Shown here: positions 53,831 through 64,000 of the stretch, in pieces
Layout of the letters: each line of letters starts with the position of its first letter
Position numbering within the stretch: the first letter of the stretch is position 1
Origin: Atrina japonica
Lineage: Eukaryota; Mollusca; Bivalvia; Pterioida; Pinnidae
Assembly: GCA_030159075.1 (NCBI GenBank)
Contig: BROG01000556.1
Span: 132,001-196,000, forward strand
Length of the DNA: 64,000 bases
Direction of reading: 5' to 3'
The notes under the pieces: model-generated
Databases searched by the model: none
Told to the model about the DNA's origin: nothing
What the model saw: only the letters and a program-made list of their open reading frames with translations
Position numbers and translations under genes: made by a program

Positions 53831-54114
53831 TATGAAATAATCAGCCAATACCTAAATACTAGGTAATGGGTTGATGTATACCCTCAGTGACTCTAGCCGT
53901 TTACTAGCAGTGCAGGCGGCCAATTTATTGTAACTATTATATGCATAATACCAATGCTGTAGTTTTGCAAAAAGGGGCATAAACAAATGCTCAATATGAT
54001 CGTATCTAATACAACTTCATCAAATGAGATCGAATCTAAAATAGATGCAGATTTCCGAACCAAAAAGTGACAAAATACAAGCCAAAAACAGGAACCTAGA
54101 AAACTCTGAAATTC

Positions 54115-54790
54115 CTCAGGTGGTAAAAAGTACCACGGAGGAGTTAACATCCCCTGCTGTCCGGTAACAGCCGCGGCTATAGTTCATAGCCATACGGCGT
54201 ATCAATATCGATATAGAACATTCTATTCCCTCGAACATGTGATTCTAGAAAAGAGACAATGATGTAAGATATTACTCACACATGGTCTTTATATTGACTG
54301 TAAATTTCAAAAATGTTGATTTCCATTACAATTTTTCATTTCAATCCGACTTATCAAATCTCAATAGTCTTTTCCCGAATAGGAAATGATAATACTTCGG
54401 TAATGTTCTAACATATTGTAACATGTAGAAAAAAACACAATGGACCTGATATATTATTACATATATAAACTTGGAAACGGTTGGAAAGCCAAAATCATGA
54501 AGTTTCCCGTAAAGTTTGGTTTTCGATTTGTCGTCAGTGTCTGGTCGAAGTTGAAAACTCTCATAGTAAAAACACATGTACCTAATCAGGGGGTATCTGT
54601 ACTTTCTAGTCCACTATGAACATTGTATTAATACTAATATGCTTGAAAATTACTTTTAGCAATTCACAAAATATCAATGATGTATTTAAATTCCAAAATG
54701 AATGACAATCATTCCTAGCCGTTTTGTCTGATTAACGAGTTTCGGAATGAAATCTTGTTTATGTGAAAAAGGGGTCACAGTTAGTTCCCC
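54115..54790 (-). pseudogene. Highly decayed Penelope-like remnant
   Basis: Tail motif GTACCACGGAGGAGTTAACATCCCCTG near 54130, and minus-strand coding LYGKLHDFGFPTVSKF near 54490 corresponding to LYDKRDDFGFPIVNF; further RT-like sequence to about 54780. Few frames survive. Confidence 0.55.
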
Positions 54791-54984
54791 CGGGAACAAC
54801 TTGAATGTTTGTATTCAAAGTGTCTAACACCGTAATATAATTATTTAGTTATACATGATTATCATAGAAACCCCGTAATACAGTACCTAGGAAACGAATT
54901 TTGGAATGCATTTGGATCAGTCTATGATCAGCGCAGGACGTAGTAGGCACGATCTATGGTGACTAGAGATGAACGACAACGCGA

Positions 54985-55178
54985 TATAAAGCGCGACGAT
55001 CTAACGGATAGGCTACGATGGTCTAACGGATAGGCTACGTTGGTCCAACGGATAGGCTACGATGATCTAACAGATAAGCTATGATGATCTAACGGATATG
55101 CTACGTTGGTCCAACGGATAGGCTACGATGATCTAACGGATAAGCTACGATGATCTAACGGATAGGCTACGTTGGTCT
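54985..55178. repeat. ~22-bp tandem repeat
   Basis: GATCTAACGGATAGGCTACG AT/TTGG, about nine copies with GATGATC/GTTGGTC alternation. Confidence 0.9.
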
Positions 55179-55186
55179 TATAGAAT

Positions 55187-55242
55187 ATATATATATCTGT
55201 ATGTGTGTGTGTGTGTGTGTGTGTATGTGTGTGTGTGTGTGT
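55187..55242. repeat. (TA)n(GT)n microsatellite
   Basis: ATATATATAT then GT repeats with single ATG/CC interruptions, directly after the 22-bp array. Confidence 0.9.
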
Positions 55243-56138
55243 ATCCGTGTCTGTGTGATTGATGATAAAACTTATTTGATTGTTCTTTCGTATGTGGCTA
55301 TAAAGTGGAATAACGTCTGCAACTTTTTTTTCTACAAACAACCTTTCATTTATAATACCATACATGAGTTTCTTAACAATAACCTTTTTGAATATAAGTA
55401 GAACAATGTACAATATATCAATGACGTTTTAGAAATTCAATATTATATGCATTCAAAAGCATGCCATGACATACTCTTGAAAGAAATGTTTAAATACAGC
55501 TTGTTAAATTCCAGACTTCTCATGCTACAGCAAATACAAATGGAGATCTATGATTTAGTATACAAGTATACAAATCTATATGAATATATCAAATAGTATC
55601 AGACATTGATTCATTACACTGTAAAACCGACAAACGAAATGAACTAGCAATTAGAAAAAATACTAATTGGCACCACAGAATTGAAAAAAAAAAAAATTTT
55701 GAATTGATCTTTAAATTGATTTTTAGTTTTTTCAGATATTTCTTGCGAATTTTTCACGCAAAGAAGAATAGACAACATGTGACAATTAAACTGTATTTTT
55801 TACTTTTTTTGTTTTTTGTTTAAATATAGTTTATTGCCATATTTTTAACAATGATTTTATTCATCACTACATATGTTTCATGGCTTTTAACATATATACA
55901 AACAGCAAATGCATACATTCTATCATTCGCACTCTCACATATTGATTGCTTTATATATATAAGACAGACAATAACGTATGAATACACTGATTCAAATTAG
56001 AGTTAAGGAATTCCATTTTACTTCAAAATCATCTATTTTTCCCTGATAAACAAAAATCTGTTTTTCTATTTTTTGGTAATATTTCAAATATTGAATAAAT
56101 CTATTGAAAATGTGTATGCTCTTCTTTAAACGTTGTTG

Positions 56139-56140
<2 letters not shown>

Positions 56141-56210
<70 letters not shown>

Positions 56211-56226
56211 ATATATATATATATAC
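56141..56226. repeat. (AT)n microsatellite at the LINE 3' end
   Basis: Long AT tract with two short breaks, immediately past the end of the LINE coding remnant, where a LINE tail would be. Confidence 0.9.
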
Positions 56227-56236
56227 ATATATAATT

Positions 56237-57590
56237 TTAGAAGACTGATAATGAGGTTCTGTAAGTGTTAGATATAGTCACATTGCCAATGATAATGTCT
56301 CTGTGAGTAATAACCGGAATTTGTTGTGACTTCTCACTCATCCAGTCTTTCAAATTCAACCAAAGGTTGTTTGAAAATCTACAACCCCCAAAAAGATGTA
56401 AGTCTTTTTCTTGCCTACAGAAAGTACACAAATCTGATTGAATATATTTAATTTTATTTAAGTATGAGTTTATTGCTAGTATTCTGTTTATTAATCTATA
56501 TTGTAACCAATGTAATTTTGATTTCTTAGTCACTTTAAATGGAATAATGTAAGTGTTTTTCTACCAATTACAGTTTACATTCAGGTTCAGAATATTTTCC
56601 CATTTAGTTTCATGTTTTGGGTTTTCGTTTGCTACAGAAATAAAGTGACTATATATATTTTGACAGCCTTTAGACTTTGACAAAATGACATTTAGGTATT
56701 TTGGAATTGTAGTCCTTTGAACAAAATTGTAATCCTGTATAATTTCCGTATTATTTTTCACGTATCGTTTTATTTATTTAATAAAGCTTGCATAGGTTAG
56801 AAAATCAACATTTAAATAAAATGTTTCATTAAAATTATCAACACTTAATAATTCAAACTTTTCATTTTGGAAATCATTAATGAATGATATTCCTTCATGA
56901 AACCAACTGGCAATGAAAATTTCCTTTCTATCAAATTTCAGAAAATCATTATACCAAATAGGTGTAACTAAAATGTTTTCCTTTGAAGTATTTCTAAATC
57001 CCAATAAAGATTCAAAAATATCCTTCCAAAAATCATTTATGTATTCTAAATTTCTCTTAATGTAACTACAACCCAAGATATGATAAAATGAGAATGAATC
57101 TGGAAGGGTTCCGTTTTCTTCCGTGAAGATTGGCAGTTTCAAATCTTCTGATCCATGTAACTTTTAGACTTTGAATGAAAATATTCAAATTGACCATTTT
57201 TAAGCCACCATAACAATAATCTCTAGTTATATATTTTCTAGATATTCTATCGACCTTAGAGTTACATATATACTTAAAGAACATTGTATTTATTTTTAAG
57301 AAAATATTTTTGGATCAGGATTTGGTAGTGCAATAAACAAATGTATCAATTTTGGTAAACATAGAGTTTTAACAACTGTGATTCTTCCTATGGTAGATAT
57401 ATTTCTTTTAAACCAACCAACAATCAGTTTTTTTAATTATATTTTTCAAATCTACAGTGAAAGTATTTCCAAGAAAAGTAAAAGGATCCTGTGACCATAC
57501 AATATCATACGTGGAGGCATATTCAAGATTTACCTCTTTTAGCATACGTATTTTGAAGCATCTAGTTTTTTCATGATTTTGTTTTAATCC
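56237..57590 (-). pseudogene. LINE (Tx1/L1-like) reverse transcriptase, C-terminal remnant
   Basis: Minus-strand pieces in order: FTFLGNTFTVDLKNIIKKTD (~57460), CYGGLKMVNLNIFIQSLKVTWIRR (57100-57200), WKDIFESLLGF and IWYNDFLKFDRKEIF (~56900-57030), then KLHWLQYRLINRILAINSYL with the zinc-knuckle-like CTFCRQEKDLHLFGGC (56390-56520). This order (RT thumb, GGL-M-N, LQ-R, CxxC...H...C) is that of the C-terminal half of Tx1/L1-group LINE ORF2. Several frameshifts and stops; no endonuclease half in the window. Confidence 0.75.
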
Positions 57591-57679
57591 GTATTTTTAT
57601 TTGTAATATCAGTGAAATAAAAATAAATGTGTCAGGTATTTGGGTGCTGAAGTTTTCAAATTATGAATACATATATATA

Positions 57680-57903
57680 TATAAACCTCAGATACCAAAG
57701 TGTAAATCAATAGAATGTCCAGGACATAGATACAAATCCGATAAAAATGGACAAACACGGACCTCTGGAAACCAAGAGGTGGGATCAGGTGCCATGGAGG
57801 AGTAAGCATCCCCTGTCGACCGGTCACACCCGCCGTGAGTCCACAGTCAAATCCAGTGAAAACACGTGAGGAGTGTATCCTCGTCACAATTGGTACAGAC
57901 GTC
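57680..57903 (-). mobile_element. 3' tail of the best Penelope-like copy
   Basis: Full tail from CCAATTGTGACGAGGATACA to TTTGGTATCTGAGGTTTATA, ending at a TA-rich microsatellite (57662-57682). Confidence 0.85.
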
Positions 57904-59010
57904 TCAACAACCGCCAACGAAAAGGCAACTCAACATTTCACTTAGTGAAACAGAGTAGTCGCAAACAAGACTATTATACCGACCGTAAAACTTGCGGAAC
58001 GTTGACATTAAACGCGGTTTTCGATATCCCTGTGTCAATAATTTGTCAGTGAGTAGTTTACCTCTGTATATGAAATCTTCATATGTTTGTGCACGCCCTG
58101 GCATATCGGATCATTTGTGAAATATAAACTCCATATGCAGGTGACTGAGGTATATTACTACTTAAATGTGGAAAATTTACGATGGGAAAGCCGAAATCGT
58201 CGCGTTTATCGTATAGCTTCGTAGCTAATTTCCCGTCTGTGTTTATGTTAAGTAAAATGTCTAAGTATGAAGCGTGTGTGCTTGATTCTATTGTATCTTT
58301 AATTTCTAGTTTGCTGGGATATATCGCATTGACATATGTATGAAAATTGTCAATATTAATTGACAAAACGTCGTCGATATATCTAAATGTCAAATTAAAA
58401 GACACCGCTAGCTTTTTCTTCTTTTGATTCAGCAGTTTCTGAATGAAGTCTGCTTCGTATGAATAAAGGAACAGGTCGGCCAATAAAGGAGCACAATTGG
58501 TTCCCATGGGAATGCCGACAGTTTGTTGAAAGACCACGTCTCCGAACATTACAAATATATTGTCTATTAGAAATTCCAGCATGTTTTTTATATCAACTTC
58601 AGTATATTTATGTGTAGAATCAGAGTGGTGTTTGACAAAATAAGTATCATGATAGCCAATCACTAGATATTTAAATTTTCGGGTACCACCTTTAGTGAAA
58701 AAGCAGTTGTCTATGATGCTGAAAAGTCTTTCTTTTAATTTTTCATGTGGAATAGTAGTGTAAAGAGTAGAGAAGTCATACGTTTTGATGCTGTGAATTC
58801 GAGAAAAATTGTGTGCCTTCAAATTTTCTAAAAGCTGTTTAGAATTTTTAAGTAGCCACATCTGATTTACACCGCTTCTGGAATAAGCAACTGTACAGTA
58901 TTGTTGAAGTTTCTCCTTAATGGCTGTCAATATCTTGGTAAGGAGTAAAGATAAAGGTTTGGTAGAACATTTGCTGGATCCTGCTATGTATCTTTGCTTA
59001 TATGGGGTTT
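57904..59010 (-). pseudogene. Penelope-like (Naiad-type) RT, catalytic half
   Basis: Continuous frame from about 59010 to 58079, shifted once near 58090-58104, then to the stop at 57904. Motifs in order: KTYDFSTLYTTIPHEKLKER (first catalytic Asp), QQTVGIPMGTNCAPLLADLF, and YIDDVLS (paired catalytic Asp) intact, then LDILLNINTDGKLATKL and the C-terminal thumb. There is no GIY-YIG domain after the RT; the protein ends ~165 residues past YIDD, as in the other copies. Only copy here with an undamaged YIDD. Confidence 0.88.
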
Positions 59011-59625
59011 TATGAAGTTTAGGTATCCAATATAAATATGGCAGCTCGAAATCGATATCCGTTGTAGGTATATCAAATGAGCGTAATACGGATACGTGAT
59101 TTTGAAGGATCTCGTCTTTGAAAGTGAGCTACGTGTATCTGTAGGATTACCAGAATTTATATTAAACCCAAGTTCTTCTAATAAACAATTATAGTAATGT
59201 GCCTTACAAATAAAAACTATATTATTTGAGGCTTTGTCTGCTGGTACCAGTACATATTGGTCATGCAACCTATCCAGTTCAGTAACTACTTCTGGATCAT
59301 TAAATACAGAGGGATAACGTGTTTTCATAGTCCCTTTAAGTTTTCGAATACGAGATTTTATCAACCATCGTATGGCTTTCAGCCATTCAGACAAAGTGTC
59401 TGGTTTCTTCGTCTTCATGTTTTGGCCCATCGTCTGGCATAATCTTCGACAGAATCCATAACTAAACTGAAATTCTGACGCCAATTAAAGGAAACGGGCT
59501 TCCCGGTATTTAGGGCCCCTTAAAATAAGATTTTTGAGGCTTTCATTTTCAACAATAGAAACGTCGCCGGTAATGACATGCCCGATAGTATTGTATTTGA
59601 AAGGAGATGAAGCACATGAACATGT
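59010..59625 (-). pseudogene. Penelope-like element: CxC linker and RT N-terminal part
   Basis: At about 59614-59622 the minus strand codes TCSCASSPFKYNTIGHVITG, a CxC motif followed by GHVITGD, then ENESLKNLILRGPKYRE. After a frame change: FSYGFCRRLCQTMGQ, KGTMKTRYPSVFNDPEVVTE and VLVPADKASNNIVFICKAHY, the last a typical Penelope-like fingers motif. Frameshifts near 59500 and 59110. Confidence 0.8.
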
Positions 59626-59629
59626 GACA

Positions 59630-60490
59630 GTGTTTGTGTAGAAGATGGTTGATGTCTAGGCACTGCAAAACCTGTTTGTAATTGAATAGCTTGGATGCGA
59701 TGCTAGGTGTATAGCTATATGAAATGCAAGGCGTGGTCTTCAGTTTAAAATATGGTGGAATACAGGACTGAACTTTTTTGTGATTTAGAACATTGCCAAT
59801 GTTTAAAGCGTCTATGCCTTTATTTGTAAATTTAAGTTTAAGGAAAAGACGTTTCTGTTCAGCACAGTCATTGTTTGTAACACGTGCAGGCTTAAACAGT
59901 CTGTGATAAGCTATGTCCATTATAATGGAGTTCAGTATGTATTCTGGGGTTGAAGAATCCGTGTAGGGGTTCACTCTTGCTTCTTTAAAAAGTTTATTGA
60001 GATTTGTAAAAGGAACAGAATAAAGCCTGCTGCGAATGTGATGAAGACCCAATATTTTGTTAACGTAAGGTAAAAGAGATGAAAAAGTGACATCATGTAT
60101 GTATGGTCGGTTGTAAGATCGATGTCCGTGACTTCGTTTACGTCTTACGTTAGAATTAAAAAGTTCCATCACATTAACGCCTTTACACATTGGGCTTGAT
60201 AGATTGCCCACACTTTGTATATTGTCATTACATCCATAGGGATATGCAGTGCCAAGCTGTTTTAATCCAAAATTCTTCACGTTGTCTACGGAAGGGGGTA
60301 CTCAAGGTGGGATTGTTGGTCCAGTGGTATATTTTTTCAATTATACGCACTCTCATAGACAAAATGGAATGGTCATGAGAGTTGAAATGTCGATAGAGTA
60401 TCTGGTTACCCCCATTATTAATCTCGAATCGATGACCAGATACTCTTTTATTTAAGGGCCCTTTAGTTTCGCCAACACATCTGGCTTTGA
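59630..60490 (-). pseudogene. Penelope-like element: N-terminal GIY-YIG endonuclease remnant and linker
   Basis: Minus strand from about 60485: CVGETKGPLNKRVSGHRFEI, then NQILYRHFNSHDHSILSMRV, RIIEKI and FRRQREEFWIK, which is the C-terminal part of a GIY-YIG nuclease (YVGET, HR, HF...H, and the E-FWI segment with catalytic Glu). A frameshift near 60260 leads into QLGTAYPYGCNDNIQSVG, the conserved end of that domain. A 240-residue linker follows (SHGHRSYNRPYIHDV, YILNSIIMDIAYHRLFKPAR, YTPSIASKLFNYKQVLQCLD). The GIY half upstream is lost or decayed (stop just before KARCVGET). Confidence 0.8.
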
Positions 60491-60699
60491 TTTATGCATT
60501 TATCAAATGTAGCTCGATTGACGTTTCATCTGTGGCTCCATACATTTAATGTGAGCTTTACGTTTGTATAACTATTACAAACTGTCAAATTGAGGGTATA
60601 CATTGAACCTCGATTTTAAATAATTTAAAACGAATGTTTTTCTTTTTCTTATTTCTAACAGACAATATATATGTATAGGGTTTTCAGCAAACCAATAGT

Positions 60700-61230
60700 A
60701 TACCCATGGAAACCAATTATATCTCTTCCTTGGTTGACCTGTTTCTTTATTTACATCTTGCAGAACTAAACTTTAAAGTCAGCACAAAACGAGCACATAC
60801 GCATCCGACTGGGACATTTAACCTATTACAGACACAAATGACAACCAAACTACATGAAAAACACGATAAGATCGACTTTCTTATTGCCAACTCTCCATAA
60901 TCAAGTAGCCCTATACCTTTTTGCCTGGATATGGTGTTTATATCTCAGAGATAGTCCGACATTCTAGTCGTGTTCATTATATGAACATTTCATATACAGG
61001 AAAATTACTTACTGATATGTTAATGTCAGAAATATATCAGGAATCGCGTTTAATGTCAACATTTTGAAAAGATTTTTTACAGTTTGTAATTACTCTGTTC
61101 CACTAAATAAAATGTTGAGTTACCTGTTCGATATCGGTTGATCAGTCGTCAGTACCAATTGTGACAAAGGTCTATTCCTCATTATGTCATTTGAATTAAT
61201 TCAATGAAACCTGGTCCCACCTTTAAATTT
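60700..61230 (+). pseudogene. Decayed Penelope-like RT, plus strand
   Basis: METNYISSLVDLFLYLHLAE corresponds to MGTNCAPLLADLFLYSYEAD; after an internal deletion, FNLLQTQMTTKLHEKHDKID and LIANSP match LNINTDGKLATKLYDKRDDF and IVNFP; ESRLMSTF near 61035 and IVPIV-like tail sequence follow. It lies 5' to 5' with the minus-strand element next door. Confidence 0.65.
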
Positions 61231-61639
61231 TCATAGGCCCATGGTTGTCCGATGTTCACCATATTAGGATTAGTGTCTGTGAGTTTATATGCCAGCAGTT
61301 ACTTTCAAAGAATGGAATACATGACTGTGTATTTTGTATTTGTTTGTCATTCTAATGTACCTACTAGTTATCTTAAATTTGTAAAACATATGAAAATAGA
61401 AATATAATGGAAAATAAATTGATTAAATGTTCAGCCATGACTTTATTTACCATGTTTATCAAGACACCTCTGATTAAAAAGACGATCAACAGAGACTCTG
61501 TACACTCAGTAATGCACGTAATTGAAAACGAAGGTGATAATCGCAACATTTCTGATATACTTAAGTACATATATCCTTTCTATTCTGAATACAAATATTC
61601 TATATTTAGACAATCATCTGTCATCTAAAAACCTATTGT

Positions 61640-61900
61640 TTGATATATAGATGCTGGATTTTTCTAATTGTCAATATACACGCCGTCCTGGGATATCAAG
61701 TATTTCAGCATTTCGGCTTTCCAACACTGATCTGTAGCCGACCCGACCTGTTTTCTCGTGATTCAAAAATTCATTCAAAAACTTCAGAAGGACAGTTGAC
61801 AGAGCATTGTCTTGTCAAAATGCCAATTTTCATATAAATTTTGATGTTTTGTACCATAGCACGCAAGAATTTAAAGTTGCTACAAAACTAAAACGCCATG
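61640..61900 (+). pseudogene. Second decayed Penelope-like fragment, plus strand
   Basis: Around 61730-61790 one frame reads CFLVIQKFIQKLQK, close to LFLYSYEADFIQKLLNQ, and at 61873 FKVATKLKR resembles GKLATKLYDKR. Very eroded. Confidence 0.4.
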
Positions 61901-61959
61901 CTAAAACAATTCGTTTAATTTAGATACAATGGGAAATATAGTGAAAATTGAAATATTTA

Positions 61960-62079
61960 TCTATCTATCTATCGATCGATCTATCTATCTATCTATCCAT
62001 CCATTCATCCAACAATCCATCCATCTATCAATCCATCCATTCATCTATCTACTCACCTATCTACACACCTACCTATCTA

Positions 62080-62174
<95 letters not shown>
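61960..62174. repeat. Compound microsatellite (ATCT)n(CATC)n(CT)n(TA)n
   Basis: Tetranucleotide block to ~62080, (CT)37 at 62085-62159, then (TA)8. Gives Leu/Ser-rich frames that are not genes. Confidence 0.95.
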
Positions 62175-62175
<1 letters not shown>

Positions 62176-62404
62176 TCCATTCGTGTCTTTTATTTTCTAT
62201 ACAACTTATCTGCATTTATCGATTTAAATAAATCGTTCAGTCTTTGTTGGTGGACGTTATTTTGTCGATAAAGACCACACCGACAGTTTTGTGTCAGTTG
62301 CCTCTCGAGTAGAAGTACTTCAGACTTTACTGAATCTGTCAGGACAAATTGGTACATGACATGTTGATTAGATTATTTATGTAGTATTGGTTGACCGGTT
62401 AATT

Positions 62405-63452
62405 ATGAATTTAATTTTATTGTTTTCCTTTGCTGCTTTCGTTGGATACATGGAAGGTAATATTTGATTTCTATTCATTATTTGATAATTTTTCTTTCAT
62501 ATCTTTGGCATTATATTATATCTGTATGTGTATTTTAAATCAAATACACTTGTTTAACTATTTTTGTATTGATGTGTATTTATTTGAAAGGTCATTATTC
62601 AACAATTATATTAAATCTGTAATTGTAAGTAACCTGGATTCAGTTTACTTCCTGTAGTAAGATTTAACCACCGTTTACATTAATTCACACATTTTAATTA
62701 TCACTATACTTTATGTCAGATATATCAAATGTAATTAATCCGTTGATCACGAGTTCAGGCTAGTTTACGATACTGGAATCAACTCATAACAAATAGCTGT
62801 CTATATAAATTATTATACTGGTTTACCAAGGATAATATTCTTCCGGCTTCTTACAATTACGGCACATTTATAAAAAAAAAATAAAATACCCCCCCCAAAA
62901 AAAAATAACAACAACAACAACAACAACAAATTAAGAAAAAAAAACTTGAAAAAAAAACAAAAACAAAAAAAAAACATTAGAAATGCACAGGAAAAATCTC
63001 AATATGTCTGTAAACACGTGTCATTTTACCTTTGTAGAACTGTACATTTCTTTCAGCCCTGTTATGATTCAATTTAGACTCAATATGTTTGTAAACACGT
63101 GTCATTTTAACTTGGTAGAACTGTACATTTCTTTCAGCCCTGTTATGATTCAATTTAGACTCAATATGTTTGTAAACACGTGTCATTTTACCTTTGTAGA
63201 ACTGTACATTTCTTTCAGCCCTGTTATGACTCAATTTAGACTCAATATGTTTGTAAACACGTGTCGTTTTACATTTGTAGACCTGTACATTTCATATTTG
63301 ACATTTCCAGGTAGATATGTATTCATGAACATTAAGAAGAACCGCCGCAAAGCTAACCAATACTGCATTTCAAATGGTATGGTTCTGGTTCAGATTGAAA
63401 CTGAAACTGAAAACAACTTCATTTTTGACTTTGTACAAACATTGACAAACCA
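62405..63452 (+). CDS. C-type lectin domain protein, first two coding exons (continues past window)
   Basis: Exon 1 (62405-62456) codes MNLILLLFSFAAFVGYME plus one base: a short signal peptide with a hydrophobic core. Donor GAAG|GTAATA. Exon 2 starts at 63311 after TTTCCAG and, in the matching phase, codes RYVFMNIKKNRRKANQYCIS then NGMVLVQIETETENNFIFDF VQTL, ending at CCA|GTAAGT (63452). The Y-x-F...A-x-x-Y-C...G-x-x-L-V-x-I-x-x-x-x-E pattern is the start of a C-type lectin fold (first disulfide Cys, then the helix 2 Glu). The sugar/Ca2+-binding half would be in exons beyond the window. Secreted carbohydrate-recognition or immune protein by family; ligand unknown. The intron carries an 81-bp repeat array ending against exon 2. 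Confidence 0.75.
62990..63297. repeat. 81-bp tandem repeat inside the lectin intron
   Basis: Unit starts AATATGTTTGTAAACACGTG TCATTTTACCTTTGTAGAAC TGTACATTTCTTTCAGCCCT GTTATGATTCAATTTAGACTC at 63001, 63082, 63163 and 63244 (exact 81-bp steps), the last unit running straight into the splice acceptor of exon 2. Because 81 is a multiple of 3 and the unit lacks in-frame stops, it makes open frames on both strands; these are not separate genes. Confidence 0.93.
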
Positions 63453-64000
63453 GTAAGTTTTATCTACTTCTTTTTAAATTCGTATGGTGTAGACCATAAA
63501 ATAATCGCAAAGAAATTCTAACTGACAATAAAAGATCAGAGTTAAATTACATCTTTGAACACACTTGATTGGGAACAGTAGAATTATTTCTTTTATTTCA
63601 CCTTTTCCAAAATTAGTATACATTTATTTTACTCGAAATGACAAGGCCGAGTTTTTAGATCAATTAAGACTTAATATTAATTTTCATTATTTTAAAGATA
63701 GGATTTATCTTAATGTTTGATATCATTTTGTGATTACATACCAATAACATCCTGTGATAATCGATTAGCAGTAAGCTATACATGATATTTTTATCACCCA
63801 GATGAACAAGTTTAGTTAAACTTTTTTATAAAACAGGCAGGCATTGAATCTCACAAAAACCCACATAAACATGTTGAGTACCAAAGAGGACTACACGAGT
63901 GGTGACTAAAAATGAAGGGCGCGATGCTTGATTGTGATGTGATTGTGATTTCACCAAATTTTCTAATATACCTTGCTATAGAGAGCAGTCACTTTGTAAA
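63453..64000. other. Intron of the lectin gene (to window end)
   Basis: AT-rich sequence following the GTAAGT donor. I see no further lectin exon before the window ends. Confidence 0.6.

Noticed and set aside
54985..55178. CRISPR-like short direct repeats
   Set aside because: Head-to-tail tandem units with no unique spacers, in a eukaryotic genome.
62983..63310. Repeat-coded part of a 157-residue plus-strand ORF, and an 85-residue minus-strand ORF
   Set aside because: 81-bp repeat without stops; only the part after 63311 is supported as lectin exon.

Overview
The window is eukaryotic nuclear DNA. Genes are split by GT-AG introns, the DNA is AT-rich, and it is full of microsatellites, minisatellites, tRNA-derived SINEs, foldback repeats and retroelement remains. 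Repeat signatures familiar from bivalves (the AACAAGAGGCCCAAGGG terminus, the GGGGAAATAACTCCC motif, a SINE ending in GACGTTAAACAACAATAAA), together with a TRIM-like NHL gene and a C-type lectin gene, point to a marine bivalve mollusc. The species cannot be named from the sequence.

Layout. 1-0.75 kb: 3' part of a decayed Penelope-like retroelement (+). 0.98-3.65 kb: a compact island with a broken capsid-like (Polinton/adintovirus-type) gene, a basic AT-hook ORF, a BIR (IAP-type) domain fragment, and a near-consensus histone-mRNA 3' stem-loop with no histone gene beside it. 6.88-38.7 kb: an ALDH1-class aldehyde dehydrogenase gene (+) with two alternative homologous first exons and twelve further coding exons. 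The second coding exon, about 105 bp for ~35 residues, could not be found. The introns carry a ~545-bp poly(T) tract, nested inverted repeats, SINEs, MITE-like elements and several minisatellite families. 39.3-42.5 kb: Penelope-like remnants in inverted arrangement, split by a SINE. 43.0-44.3 kb: a small two-exon gene of unknown function. 45.3 kb: another RT fragment, lodged in a minisatellite. 50.05-51.26 kb: an intronless NHL/TRIM-like beta-propeller gene. 52.8-55.2 kb: more RT remnants. 56.2-57.6 kb: 3' end of a Tx1/L1-like LINE (-). 57.68-60.5 kb: the best Penelope-like copy (-), with an N-terminal GIY-YIG remnant, a CxC linker and an RT with intact YIDD. 60.7-61.9 kb: decayed copies in the opposite orientation. 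62.4-63.45 kb and beyond: the start of a secreted C-type lectin gene (+).

The host genes do not form a pathway together. They are ordinary metabolic (ALDH) and immune-type (NHL/TRIM-like, C-type lectin) genes separated by repeats. The Penelope-like copies belong to one dominant family whose domain order (EN-CxC-RT) is that of the published Naiad clade. The parts most worth a second look are the virus-like/BIR/histone-stem-loop island at 1-3.65 kb, the ALDH twin first exons with the missing second exon, and the Naiad series with successive damage to the catalytic motif.
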